Source of the DNA: Pilaira anomala
Lineage: Eukaryota; Mucoromycota; Mucoromycetes; Mucorales; Mucoraceae
Assembly: GCA_025716855.1 (NCBI GenBank)
Contig: JAIXMQ010000028.1
Location: 124,001 to 188,000 of the forward strand
Length of the DNA: 64,000 nucleotides
Direction: 5' to 3'
The notes beneath the pieces are model-generated. The model searched no databases. It saw only the letters and a list, made by a program, of their open reading frames with translations, and had not been told where the DNA came from. A program made the translations under genes and the position numbers. Of this stretch, positions 37,096 through 46,734 are shown one piece after another (the first letter of the stretch is position 1; every line of letters begins with the position of its first letter).

Positions 37096-37317
37096 TTATT
37101 GTTTTTTATTGGTATCTGTATTTCCAGTTAATTTATCAGTTACAACTTGTGCTTGATTCATGACAGTATTTGTGGCTTGATCTAATAGTCCACCTTCTTG
37201 TTCACTATCCTTCTTCTTTGTGTTATCATAATCTCCAATTTTGAATAAACCAGTGGATCCCGTGTCTTTATTAGATGAGTTTTTAGAGTAAATGTTTTCT
37301 GACTGTCCCATATCCAT
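37096..37317 (-). CDS. Small hydrophilic protein, unknown
   Basis: A single open frame of 73 residues starting MDMGQSENIYSKN and ending NTDTNKKQ. It is rich in Asn, Asp, Lys, Gln and Thr, without Cys or hydrophobic segments, so probably disordered. The segment LLDQATNTVMNQAQVVTDKL could form an amphipathic helix like stress or LEA-type proteins. Its stop is only 19 bp from the FKBP stop, on the opposite strand. It is moderately likely to be real because its composition is not that of random AT-rich DNA. No family recognised. Confidence 0.5.
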   Translation of the reverse strand: MDMGQSENIYSKNSSNKDTGSTGLFKIGDYDNTKKKDSEQEGGLLDQATNTVMNQAQVVTDKLTGNTDTNKKQ

Positions 37318-37584
37318 GTTATTTATGTGTTATTTATGTGTTGATAAATGCTGTTAAAAAAAGAAAAAAAAAAGGTTGGTAAAAAACTTAATTATTTATA
37401 TACTTTTTTTTTTTAGATCTATATTTATGCATAAACGAATAATGATGTAGTGGTTATCTCATTTAAACCGTCACAGTAACCCTTGAACCCCAGAGTAAAT
37501 AAACTTTCCCTCTCTCTCTTTTATTTGTTTATTGAATTATGTAAACAATGACACGCTAAACGCGTTATTCTTATTTTAGACAGT

Positions 37585-37737
37585 TCAATCAGAATCCGGG
37601 TTTTGTTTAACTGTATTTGTAATTTGAGTAACCGTCTTGAGCACTACCTCGACTATCCATTCACTAAACGAAAGTCCTTCTTGTTCATTTTCACCTTCTT
37701 GCGTAGTAGCTGTAGTAGTATTGGTAGTATTATCCAT
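37585..37737 (-). CDS. Very small acidic protein, unknown
   Basis: A 50-residue frame starting MDNTTNTTTATTQEGENEQE and ending QNPDSD. I took the ATG at 37737 rather than the upstream one at 37848, whose extra residues come from a T-rich leader. The Thr-rich N-terminus is followed by an amphipathic stretch SEWIVEVVLKTVTQITNTV. Layout is similar to the neighbour at 37096-37317 (hydrophilic start, helix, hydrophilic end), so the two may be related, but identity is too low to say. Could be non-coding. Confidence 0.35.
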   Translation of the reverse strand: MDNTTNTTTATTQEGENEQEGLSFSEWIVEVVLKTVTQITNTVKQNPDSD

Positions 37738-37889
37738 TTTTTGAAGAGTAAAGAAAGAAAGGGAACAAACCCCCTCCCCCTTCCTTTTATACGCAACACA
37801 TATGATAAATTCAAAAAAAAAAAAGATGATAAAATAAAATGTACACACAATAGTTTAATCATTTATTAACAATAATTTTTTTTTTTTTT

Positions 37890-38731
37890 TTAAAAGGGAG
37901 ATGGAGTTAAACGCAAGTAAGGCTTAACAACCTTAACACCTTTAGGGAAGATCTTTTGAGCTTCTTCAGTAGAGACAGAAGGATGAACGATCACATCATC
38001 ACCTTTCTTCCAGTTACCAGGAGTAGTGATACGATACTTATCACCCAATTGAAGAGAATCAATCACACGCAAGATTTCATCAAAGTTACGACCAGTAGAT
38101 GCAGGGTAAGAAAGAATTAATCGAATTACTTTCTTGGGATCAATAATGAAGACAGATCGAATTGTGAAAGCAATACCTTTGTTATCAACATTAGTAGCAT
38201 CCTAAACATTAAAAGAGTCTTTTAGTATGTTTGATTTTAACCAATACATGTATATAAAACTTACTTGGTTATCCAACATGTCATAGAGCTTGGAAACATG
38301 ACGATCATCATCTGCAATAATAGGAAAGTTAAGTTGAACGTTACTGATTTCGTTAATATCAGCAATCCACTTTTCGTGTTCAGCAAGACCGTTAGCAGAA
38401 AGACCGATCACGTTCACGTTACGTGCATCCCATTCGTCTTGTAAAGCAGCAACAAGACCAAGTTCAGTAGTACAAACGGGTGCTTTTTTTTTTTATTTTT
38501 CTTATCAGATTCTATTACTCGTATATATATATATATATGTATAAACTTACTGAAATCGGCAGGATGAGAAAAAAGAACGGTCCATTTATCACCAATGAAA
38601 TCATGGAATTGGATATCACCCTTAGTAGTTTGGGCTTTGAAATCTATTCACATAAAGTAAATAAAACGCGCATTTTTTTTTACATTAAAAAGAAACTTAC
38701 CGGGTGCAGTAGAACCAAGTCTGAGAGTCAT
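37890..38731 (-). CDS. 1-Cys peroxiredoxin (Prx6 type)
   Basis: Four exons (38731-38701, 38643-38551, 38482-38265, 38201-37890) give 217 residues. The active-site motif FTPVCTTELG carries the peroxidatic Cys near residue 45, after LFSHPADF. Further Prx6 signatures: VNVIGLSANGLAEHEKWI, NFPIIADDDRHVSKLYDMLD, IRSVFIIDPKKVIRLILSYP, NFDEILRVIDSLQL and the C-terminal GKGDD-like segment KKGDDVIVHP. The enzyme reduces hydrogen peroxide and lipid peroxides; yeast Prx1 is mitochondrial, but no targeting peptide is evident here, so a cytosolic place is likely. The catalytic Cys and the Thr/Arg partners are kept. Assignment is certain. Confidence 0.95.
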
Positions 38732-38905
38732 ATTTGTATATGTATATTAAAGAAGAAAAAGAAAAAATTATAAAAAAAAAAAAAAGTTTATATTTATAAT
38801 CCAAAAAAAAACAAAGTCCTACTTCTCACACCATCTCTATATTACTCTCTTTTCTTGTTAGTACGACATCATTAATTCAATTGATGGTGAAATCAGTGTG
38901 CACTA

Positions 38906-38940
<35 letters not shown>

Positions 38941-39576
38941 GTATTACGTTTTATTTGATTGGATATGGCGCAATTCTATCATGCAAACAGCTAATTGTGC
39001 ATTTTACAAATGTGTGTGTGTGTATATATCAAGTAGTGTCGCGCTAAAAAGTGGTACAAGCACGATTTTTTTTTTTCCGTGAACAAAATTTTTCATCTGT
39101 GATTAATACATCTTTTTCGTGTCTTTCTCGAATACCATAAGGGAACTATGTACAGTGATCTTTCTCAGAAGCTCAAATTTCAGATAAATGAACTTGAAAT
39201 ACTCTCTGTGTGTGTGTGTGTGAGAGAGAGAGAGAGGAGATGATTTAGTAAAGCAACGCATATTTCGTTTTTATGACTTTTTTTAATATTTGGTAAGAGG
39301 AAAGGCAAATCGAGCTAATTTCCATTTTTTGAAAGACAAAATTAATAATTTCTTTAACTTGTATCACTGTGCATCAATTGCCCTTTGAACAATAAGAAAT
39401 CACACTGGTGTGTAAATCATCATGAAGGGGCAAAAGAGTTTTTTTTTTTCTCGAAAATTGGCGGAGAATAGTGTTCATTTTTCAGCCGAGAAATACAAGT
39501 CTAAAACATTGTTTTCAAGCCTCCCATTATTCTATCTATTCTTTTTTTTTTTTCTATACCCGTATAACCCTACTGG
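38732..39576. promoter_or_regulatory. Divergent promoter region, peroxiredoxin / rhodanese-methyltransferase
   Basis: 845 bp between divergent starts. It contains an A run of about 30 nt (38908-38937), and GT and GA dinucleotide tracts at 39207-39237. No gene is seen. Confidence 0.4.
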
Positions 39577-40635
39577 ATGAAGATATTGCGTGCTTGGATA
39601 GAATCAAGTAACACACTTTGTTTAGACTTGCGTACCAAGCTTGAGTTTAAACAACGTCACTTGAAACGTTCTACAAATATTCCTTTATCACAACTAGTTT
39701 TGAGACAATCAGAATTACCACCCAAGAGGCTACCATTTGCAGTGATTGAACCTGTGAATGAAAAAGGGTGTTCTTCATGGTTAATTGAACAAGGTTGGCA
39801 AGTACCTTGGATTGTATGGGAAGGTAATTTGGACTGGAAAGAGTTGGAAACCAATCGATGGGTAGTAGCAGAAGATACAGCAGCAGCAGAACAACAACAT
39901 GTTTTATTTCAACCTTCACCTTTTCTAAGTAACCATATTGAGTTACTGGAACAACAAGATAAATCGAGTTGGACTTGTTTAGATGTTGGATGTGGATCTG
40001 GACGAGATATTGGCTGGTTATTAAGTCGAAATAAGAAATGGAGAGCATGTGCATTTGATTATTTGGCAGGTGCTATGGTACGAACGGATCTTGTGGTTCG
40101 AAACCTTTCAGTAGGAGAACAATTGGATGTACTTGCACAAGTGAAATTGACAAACAGTGGACTATGGCAATTGATCTCGAACAGTTGGTGGAATGAAGAG
40201 CATAACCAAGATATTCAAGAGTTACAGGACAGCCAAGAAGAAATTGTGAAACGATTGGCTATGGTTGAATTAGAGAATCAGGATAAAAGCAAGTTGTATG
40301 AATTGAAGGAGCTTTTAGATGAGTTATTATCAAACGAGAAGAAGAAAATGTACGAAAGTGGGTTTGATTTGATATTGAATATTCGATTTTTGTCAAGACC
40401 CTTTTTGTTGAATGTACCTGAATTATTAAACGTGGGTGGGTGTTTTGTTATTTCGCATTTTGTGGATGATGAAAGGTATGATTATAAACAACCCAAGAAG
40501 AGTTTAAGATTGAAGTCGAATGAGTTGAAAGAGTTGTTTGGTGGGATGGATCAAATGGAAATTATTAAGGATGTTGTAGAGGAAATAGAGGATGGTAGAC
40601 CTGTAAATTCTGTCATTGTACGTAGAAAATATTAG
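39577..40635 (+). CDS. Rhodanese-like and SAM-methyltransferase fusion protein
   Basis: An intronless gene of 352 residues. Residues about 1-85 look like a rhodanese domain: CLDLRTKLEFKQRHLKRSTN matches the D-R---E-----I-GA-N pattern. From about 130 there is a class I methyltransferase: motif I is CLDVGCGSGRDIGWLL. Later motifs are FDLILNIRFLSRPFLLNV and GGCFVISHFV. A charged, helical insert (about 200-255, QELQDSQEEIVKRLAMVELE) splits the methyltransferase fold. No active-site Cys of a working rhodanese is apparent, so that half may be structural. Similar fusions are seen in fungi and may act in tRNA or small-molecule methylation; substrate unknown. Confidence 0.75.
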   Translation: MKILRAWIESSNTLCLDLRTKLEFKQRHLKRSTNIPLSQLVLRQSELPPKRLPFAVIEPVNEKGCSSWLIEQGWQVPWIVWEGNLDWKELETNRWVVAEDTAAAEQQHVLFQPSPFLSNHIELLEQQDKSSWTCLDVGCGSGRDIGWLLSRNKKWRACAFDYLAGAMVRTDLVVRNLSVGEQLDVLAQVKLTNSGLWQLISNSWWNEEHNQDIQELQDSQEEIVKRLAMVELENQDKSKLYELKELLDELLSNEKKKMYESGFDLILNIRFLSRPFLLNVPELLNVGGCFVISHFVDDERYDYKQPKKSLRLKSNELKELFGGMDQMEIIKDVVEEIEDGRPVNSVIVRRKY

Positions 40636-41450
40636 ATTGTATATATATCTATGAACGAAATAAATGCGGTATATATGTAGATATTGGAACATATCTTGTT
40701 ATTTTGCAAGCAATAGAATCTATCGTGTGAGAAAGCCATTTTTTTTTTTTTTTGTATTGGCTGGAAGAAATTTTCCAGAAACAAAAAAGGGAGAGAACAC
40801 TGAAACGAATACGGCAAATATGTACAAAGAAATATATACATTATACAATCTTTTTTTACAGAAAATGCAAAAAAAGGGATCGTCGTCGTGGTTGTAAAAG
40901 CGCATTCAATTGCGGAACTTTATTCTTTTTTTAAATTAATTTTCTTATCGATAAATACACTAAATATATTTTTTTACTCTTGGTATAAAATTACAGGATG
41001 ACCTTATAAAAAAAAATATTACTAAAAAAAGATTTGTGTAAAAAAGCGTGTCATTTTACCAGTTTTTGAACAAAATTGAAAGGTGACACAAGCGATATCG
41101 ATAGGTCGGGAATAGCTTTTTTTTTTTTTTTTATCTTTCAACAGACGTTATTTGGACCTTTTTCTGATTAGAGAAAAAGCTCCGAAGAAGTAAAAAAATA
41201 ATAATAATAATAAAAGGCATACCTCTTTTTATATGAAAAAGACATAAACTATAGATCTATGAATAACCCTATATTTCTTTTTTTTAACAAGAGTGAACTA
41301 AAAAAAAAAGAAGGGGGGAAGAGGAAGTCCTTTTGACTCTTTCGGCTGCGCTAATTAAAAAAACCACAAAAAAAAGTGGGAAATTTTTTTTTCTATTTTT
41401 CCTCTCTTTTCCCTTTCTTTTCCCTCACTCTTTTAATTGTTGTATTTAAT
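40636..41450. other. Intergenic between methyltransferase and GDT1-type gene
   Basis: About 800 bp with A/T runs and a CT-rich leader just before 41451. Small frames on both strands here are random. No gene is seen. Confidence 0.5.
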
Positions 41451-42531
41451 ATGAATCAAAAGTTAATAATTTTATTGGCTTGTGTTTTATTTTATACAGA
41501 TTTCATTCTTGCACAGGAAAGTCCTGTAGAAGAGGTAAGAGTAACCAAGACCCCCCCCCCCTTTTTTTTTTTTTTTAAAAAAAAACTAGAAACTCATCAT
41601 CTCTCTTCTCTTTTAAGCTTATTGATGCTGACCTTCCTGTTATAACCAACGACAAAGAACTGTTTGATACAGAGTTAGGCTTTAGTACAGACCCAGCACT
41701 TGAGAAATCATTTATTATATCATTACTCATGATTATTGTGTCTGAAATTGGAGACAAGACGTTTTTGATTGCAGCCATTATGGCCATGAAACATTCACGT
41801 CTTGTTGTATTTGCAGCCGCTTTTTCTTCCTTAGCCATCATGTCCGTACTTTCAGCAGTACTCGGGCATGTTGTTCCTAACCTGATTCCTAAACAATACA
41901 CTGATGTCTGTGCCGCCTTATTATTTTTATGTTTTGGTGTACGCATGATGTACGAAGCTTATTACATGGATGATAATGAGAATGAGGAAATGATGGAAGT
42001 TGAAAACGAATTAAAAACTGTTGAAGATCGTGAAAGAGCTAATAAGTTGGAAGAGATGGAAGTAGGTGGTTTAGAACAACCTGTTGTTTCAAATAGTAAA
42101 GAAGGTTTAATGAATTTGATGCAACTCGTTTTTTCCCCTGTCTTTGTCCAAACCTTTGTCTTGACTTTTTTGGGTGAATGGGGTGATCGTTCTCAAATTT
42201 CTACGATTGCTTTAGCTGCTGCTAACGTAAGTTTTTTTGTTTGTTTTTTATATTAGATAAACTAATTTTTTTTTTTTTTTTTTGAAATAGAATGTATATT
42301 ATGTCACGGCTGGTGTTGTCATTGGACATGGTATTTGTACTGCAGTAGCTGTTATAGGTGGTCGTATGTTGGCATCCAAGATTTCAGTTAGAACAGGTAA
42401 ATATTTATATATACTTTTGTTTATACATATTTTACTCATTTTTATACAAAGTTACTTTTGCTGGTTCTGTTCTTTTCCTTATTTTTGGTGTATTCTATGG
42501 TATCAATGCTTACCATGGACTTCAAGAATAA
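41451..42531 (+). CDS. GDT1: GDT1/TMEM165 family Ca2+/Mn2+ transporter (UPF0016)
   Basis: Four exons (41451-41534, 41618-42226, 42291-42396, 42452-42531) give 292 residues. A signal peptide is at about 1-21 (MNQKLIILLACVLFYTDFILA). Two copies of the family's E-x-G-D-(K/R)-(T/S) motif sit in membrane helices: SEIGDKTFLIA (about residue 71) and GEWGDRSQIST (about 213). An acidic cytosolic loop rich in Glu joins the halves. Six to seven membrane segments follow the normal pattern, ending FLIFGVFYGINAYHGLQE. The yeast protein works in the Golgi membrane, supplying Mn2+ for glycosylation and handling Ca2+. All signature residues are intact. Confidence 0.95.
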
Positions 42532-42946
42532 ATTGTATATATTATAAATAACTCTTTTCTTTTCTTTTCTTTACCACTACTATTCATCCTACACATAAGG
42601 TCCGCGACTTATTTAGAATTTGATTTCGCCCTCTCTGTCTCCAACAATAAAGTCATTTGATCCCCCCCCCCCCTCACCAACAAATATGAAAGTCGTACTT
42701 GCTTATCTTTTTCATTAGTATATATATGTATATATATATACTAGGTTATTTGGTTTTTATGTATAAAAAAAAAAAAAAAGTATGCTATGTGTGTTTGATC
42801 CAGTTAGTATGAAAGAAATAGACAAAAGGGTTCAAACAGCGTGTGTTTAAAGACATGTCTTTGGCACGTCACATGATAAAAAAAAAAAGATCTACATAAC
42901 TATGTACACATACAAGCAGCAACAAGTTTTATTTAAAAATCAGTTT
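42532..42946. other. Convergent 3' region
   Basis: About 415 bp between the GDT1-type and coiled-coil gene stops. It has a C11 run at 42662, a palindromic (TA)-rich stretch near 42718-42743 and no open frame of note. Confidence 0.55.
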
Positions 42947-44551
42947 TTAAATCATGTTCAACTTCAATTTGACAAGAGTATCTTTATGCGAGCGATCGAT
43001 AAAGATAAGATTATTAGCAGCCAATTTATAAATTGCCATATTGATTTGAGACATGGATACACCACGATCTTTTGTCAAATTTTCAGTATAATGAGTCAAA
43101 TCGAATAAAGGTATATCACCATCTGTATACAACTTTAAAAGAATGCATGTCATTTCAAGTGCTTCCTTTGCAAATGGTACTTCAGGTACAGTTGTTTTGG
43201 GGTTATGAGGAAAGGCTTCGTTAAACTTTTCGAAATCAATGTCATTACCAAACGGTTGGTCTGGGTGCATGACACGTTGATTTACAAAGGTCAGAATTTG
43301 ATAATAAATAGATCTAAAAAAAAATGGGGGGTTTTTTAGTTTAACATCATTAATATATATATATATATATATGTATGTATTTACTTTGCTTCGTTGATTT
43401 TATTTTCATCAGTTTCTACAGTTTCTATCTTTGTTATGATTTCTTTTAATTCTATTTCAATTTCTTTCAACATAGAAACTAAATTATCTACATTTGAGTC
43501 AGCATCTTGAGTAACAGAATCCTTGAGTAAATCTTCCATGTGAGCGCACAATCCAACAAATATTTCGTGTGTAGTGACTGGAGTGTCTTCAGCAGGTTTT
43601 TCTGCTTCTGAAGATTCCAATTGAGCATCATAACTAGCAATACGTTGTCTGAGTTCATTTGCCTGATTCTCTAATTGTTCTACCTCTTCTCTCAACGCTT
43701 CGGTTTCTTGTGAGGATCGCTTATTTGAAGAACGAGTTAAGGCCCTGTTCTTTAAATCCTCCCCAACACGAAGAAGATCCACTTTTTGTTTGGCAAGACG
43801 ACGATTAGCAGCTCGTTTCTCACGTAATGCGGCTTCTAATCTTTCTATCTCGGCTTCTTCTTCTGCGAAATCGTCTTCGTATCCCATTGTATTCATCGTA
43901 TTTAATTCTGTATTTCGAATAGTTAACATGTCAATTTCCGCATTCCCCTTTTTTGTAAAAAAAAAAAAATTTAAAATTAAAAACTTTTTTTTAAAAGTAA
44001 ATTTCTCTCTATTTTACTTTAGCAATTTGATCTTTTAAGTTGTCAATATTTAAGCGTGTATCATCATATACAGATAACAAATTTGAAATTTTCTCTTCAA
44101 TTTCTTTACTTTGACTGAGAAAGAAAGAAAGAGAAAAAATCAATATCAAGGGGCAAAGGAGGATGGTTCTTTTTTTTTTTTTACCATATTTCATTCATTT
44201 TAGCAGCAGCACGTAAAGCAGGCATGATATCTTCTTCAGTAAATGGCTTTGAATCATCCATAAGATTAAAAACACTATACATAATGTATTTTAGTTTATT
44301 TCTATTTAAGATTTTTTTTTTAAAAAAAAAAAAAAAAACTGTTCTTATTACTCTGCTATAGGTTCGCCCATACTAAGTGAAGCAATTGTGTTCTCATTCT
44401 CATTTGCATCTCGAACATAGTGTCTTTTACGTGATACCAAGCCGTCAATTAAAGCAGTTGAGCCTTGTTTGAATTCTGTGTTGGCTATTCTATCTGTTCG
44501 TGCCTCGATTTCTTTAAGTATTTGTTCTAGCGATGACATTCTTTCTTTCAA
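42947..44551 (-). CDS. Coiled-coil protein, possibly CENP-K-like kinetochore subunit
   Basis: Five exons (44551-44352, 44274-44185, 44114-44018, 43947-43385, 43313-42947) give 438 residues; an ATG at 44539 is an equally good start. Residues 1-160 are helical (SLEQILKEIEARTDRIA, KEIEEKISNLLSVYDDTRL). A long coiled coil follows (EAEIERLEAALREKRAANRR, ETEALREEVEQLENQANELR). The C-terminal 110 residues look like a small helical or winged domain: PFAKEALEMTCILLKLY, MSQINMAIYKLAANNLIFID, HKDTLVKLKLNMI. The last part recalls the end of animal CENP-K (IALRHPEDPTRIRLEAF) in pattern. I cannot verify this; other coiled-coil complexes are possible. The gene itself is secure since all frames join. Confidence 0.75.
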
Positions 44552-44713
44552 TAATATTGTAAAAAAAAAAAAAAAAATTACAACATATCAAAAAATCCGA
44601 ATATTTATAGAAATGAGGATCGTGACTGTGTGAGCATATATTGCTCTGAATTTCTTATGAACACTTTTTTATGTTTTAGTTTATTAGAGCATAATAGAAG
44701 TTTATTAAGATAT

Positions 44714-45099
44714 TTATTTAGGCAATAAAAAATTATAATCATAACCACTATTCTCGATTGATTGATTGATTTTTTCTTTAGTTTCAACAATAATTTTCTT
44801 TACATCAGGCTTTACCACTTTAAGTGAATGAATTGTATTTTTCTTTATGGTTGGAACGGCTTCAAACATTTCTGATTTTTCGCCCAATGTACCTACGTTT
44901 TAAGGGTTTAGCATTTATCATGAATACATAAGCGGCAAATACTAATTAGATGAATTTCGTTTGCATTTTTTTTTTTATATCTTGAGTATGAAAAAAGAAG
45001 AGAGAGAGAGAGAGAGAGATAAGAAATAATAAAGGATATCTATATAAATTATTTAAACAAGAATAATATGGTTATGCACTAACTTACACATGATGACAT
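44714..45099 (-). CDS. Candidate small two-exon gene, unknown
   Basis: A downstream exon (44892-44714) with protein-like composition ends at TAA: TLGEKSEMFEAVPTIKKNTI, then KVVKPDVKKIIVETKEKIN, then GYDYNFLLPK. Joined to a tiny first exon 45099-45090 (MSS plus one base, GTGTAA donor), it gives 62 residues. The donor is poor; the usual GTAAGT two bases later would break the frame. The real first exon may therefore lie elsewhere. It shares the minus strand with the coiled-coil gene. No family recognised. Confidence 0.4.
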
Positions 45100-46071
45100 T
45101 TTACTTTTTGTCAACCAAGTACCCTACATAAATTTGTCTGCCTTAAATAATTTTCTTTTTTTACAGTCCAATATTTTCTGGATATGTATATTACGTAAAA
45201 AAAACATGTCAAAATTGACACACAAGCATAAGAGTTATATTCTTTTCTTTGTGCTTTTTACTGGATATTTCGAGTCATACTTGTTCATTGCGTATATATT
45301 TTGTACCGAACAGACTTAGTGTTGACAAAAGAAATAAAATATGTGTATACAGAAATTTCAATTTTTTTTTTTTTTTTTTGGGGATATACCATCCTTCGTT
45401 ACTAAGGTCCATCATAATACCATTTATTTACATAGTACAACTATAACGAAGGCAGAGGCATAAGTGTATCATAAGGGCGAGATCGTGGTTATATACTATA
45501 TAGATGAATCGAATATATTTGCGGGTATAATACGCTCCTTTCATTTAGAGTAAAAAACCACCTAATCCATCCCTAAAAGTAATGCTATTCTTTTCAACCC
45601 ATGTTTCATAGATTTTTTTTTTTTTTTCAAAGCGATCTTTGATTATTTATTTTTTTTAATCTTCATATCAATTGTCTTTTTTAGTCATGCATCAACAACC
45701 TCCTCTACAATACAAAAGTGTAGTAAAAGAAACACCTCGACTTTTTAGATTGGATTTCTGGTCAATAAAATCCCTAAAACATATCGTTCACTCTATAGAG
45801 AACGACTGCCTAATTAAGTTTTATCGACCTTTTCAACCCACATAGTTATAAACAAGTTAGACATTAGATCAACTTTAAACATGTGGCAAGTGTATCCTTC
45901 TTGTATCCAGAAATAAACTTTGAATCGACGGCTTTGAGTTGATCTATTGAAACCACCCAAATTATTCTTGGTTGCCCAATTTCTGAAAACCAGACTTTTA
46001 TTTATAACGTTGAAGCCATATTATTTTTATACTTGTTTGAAATTTCCCAGATATTTAATAATTATTACATA
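45100..46071. other. Start of accessory island, no intact gene
   Basis: AT-rich sequence with broken protein-like scraps. Two similar lines, TTTTCAACCCATGTTTCATAG (45594) and TTTTCAACCCACATAGTTATA (45831), bracket about 240 bp and may be ends of an old insertion. No gene can be supported. Confidence 0.4.
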
Positions 46072-46248
46072 CAGTACTCGCTATATTAAGGCCGTTCTAT
46101 TTAAGGTCATTTCCGATTTAAGGCCGCATTTTTCTGATAATTTTGACCATTATTTAACTTTCTCAAGTCAGAAATAAGGCTAACTATTACACGATTTAAG
46201 GCCACAAAAGTCAGAATTTTTTTGTAACCTTAAATAGAGCGGGCACGG
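46072..46248. mobile_element. Pogo/Tc1-like MITE, 177 bp, flanked by TA
   Basis: Left end CAGTACTCGCTATATTAAGG, right end (reverse complement) CCGTGCCCGCTCTATTTAAGG; both ends lie next to TA. Subterminal copies of the TTTAAGGYC motif occur three times on the left and twice, inverted, on the right. A CAGT-type terminus with TA target site is the hallmark of pogo/Tigger-type elements. There is no coding capacity, so it is non-autonomous. Terminal repeats are imperfect, so the copy is old. Confidence 0.6.
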
Positions 46249-46333
46249 TACAAAAAAATAAACCGATTTTTTATAAGCTTTAACCAGCATTTTTGAAAAA
46301 GTTTTATTCTTAGGGCTTCATTGGGAGGCAAGC

Positions 46334-46334
<1 letters not shown>

Positions 46335-46401
<67 letters not shown>
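46335..46401. repeat. 67-nt uninterrupted A tract
   Basis: The longest homopolymer in the window, preceded by mixed sequence CTTAGGGCTTCATTGGGAGG. This could be the tail of a retroposed sequence or a slippage-expanded run. Confidence 0.9.
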
Positions 46402-46402
<1 letters not shown>

Positions 46403-46533
46403 GTATAGTACAATGGTGTTGATACACCTTTGTGGATAGAAAATGCCCATTGTCAATAATAAAATTATTCTGTAATGTTATTCCGCTATGAGAGAGAAAG
46501 ATAGAGAATCCTCCAAATTAATGGGTCTGGGTG

Positions 46534-46734
46534 TGGGTTTCTTGTACTGAGTGTGACATTCTTCTTTTTAATTACGCAAATAGACGACATGAGGGACATA
46601 TATACTTTTTAATAATAAAAACAATAAAGCAATGTATTACTAGTGTTGTTTCTGCATCCAAATTTCTTTGTAAAAACTTTTCAATAAAGAGAATTAATGT
46701 CAGAACAAAGTTTTTAACAGTACTAAGAAACCCA
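46534..46734. mobile_element. Possible second MITE, 201 bp
   Basis: TGGGTTTCTTGTACTG at the left end is matched by CAGTACTAAGAAACCCA at the right end, an inverted repeat with one extra base. The interior has no convincing frame. No clear target duplication. Weak but visible. Confidence 0.35.

Noticed and set aside
42718..42743. Palindromic TA-rich stretch near a C run
   Set aside because: Simple-sequence DNA; no evidence for a replication origin or terminator.
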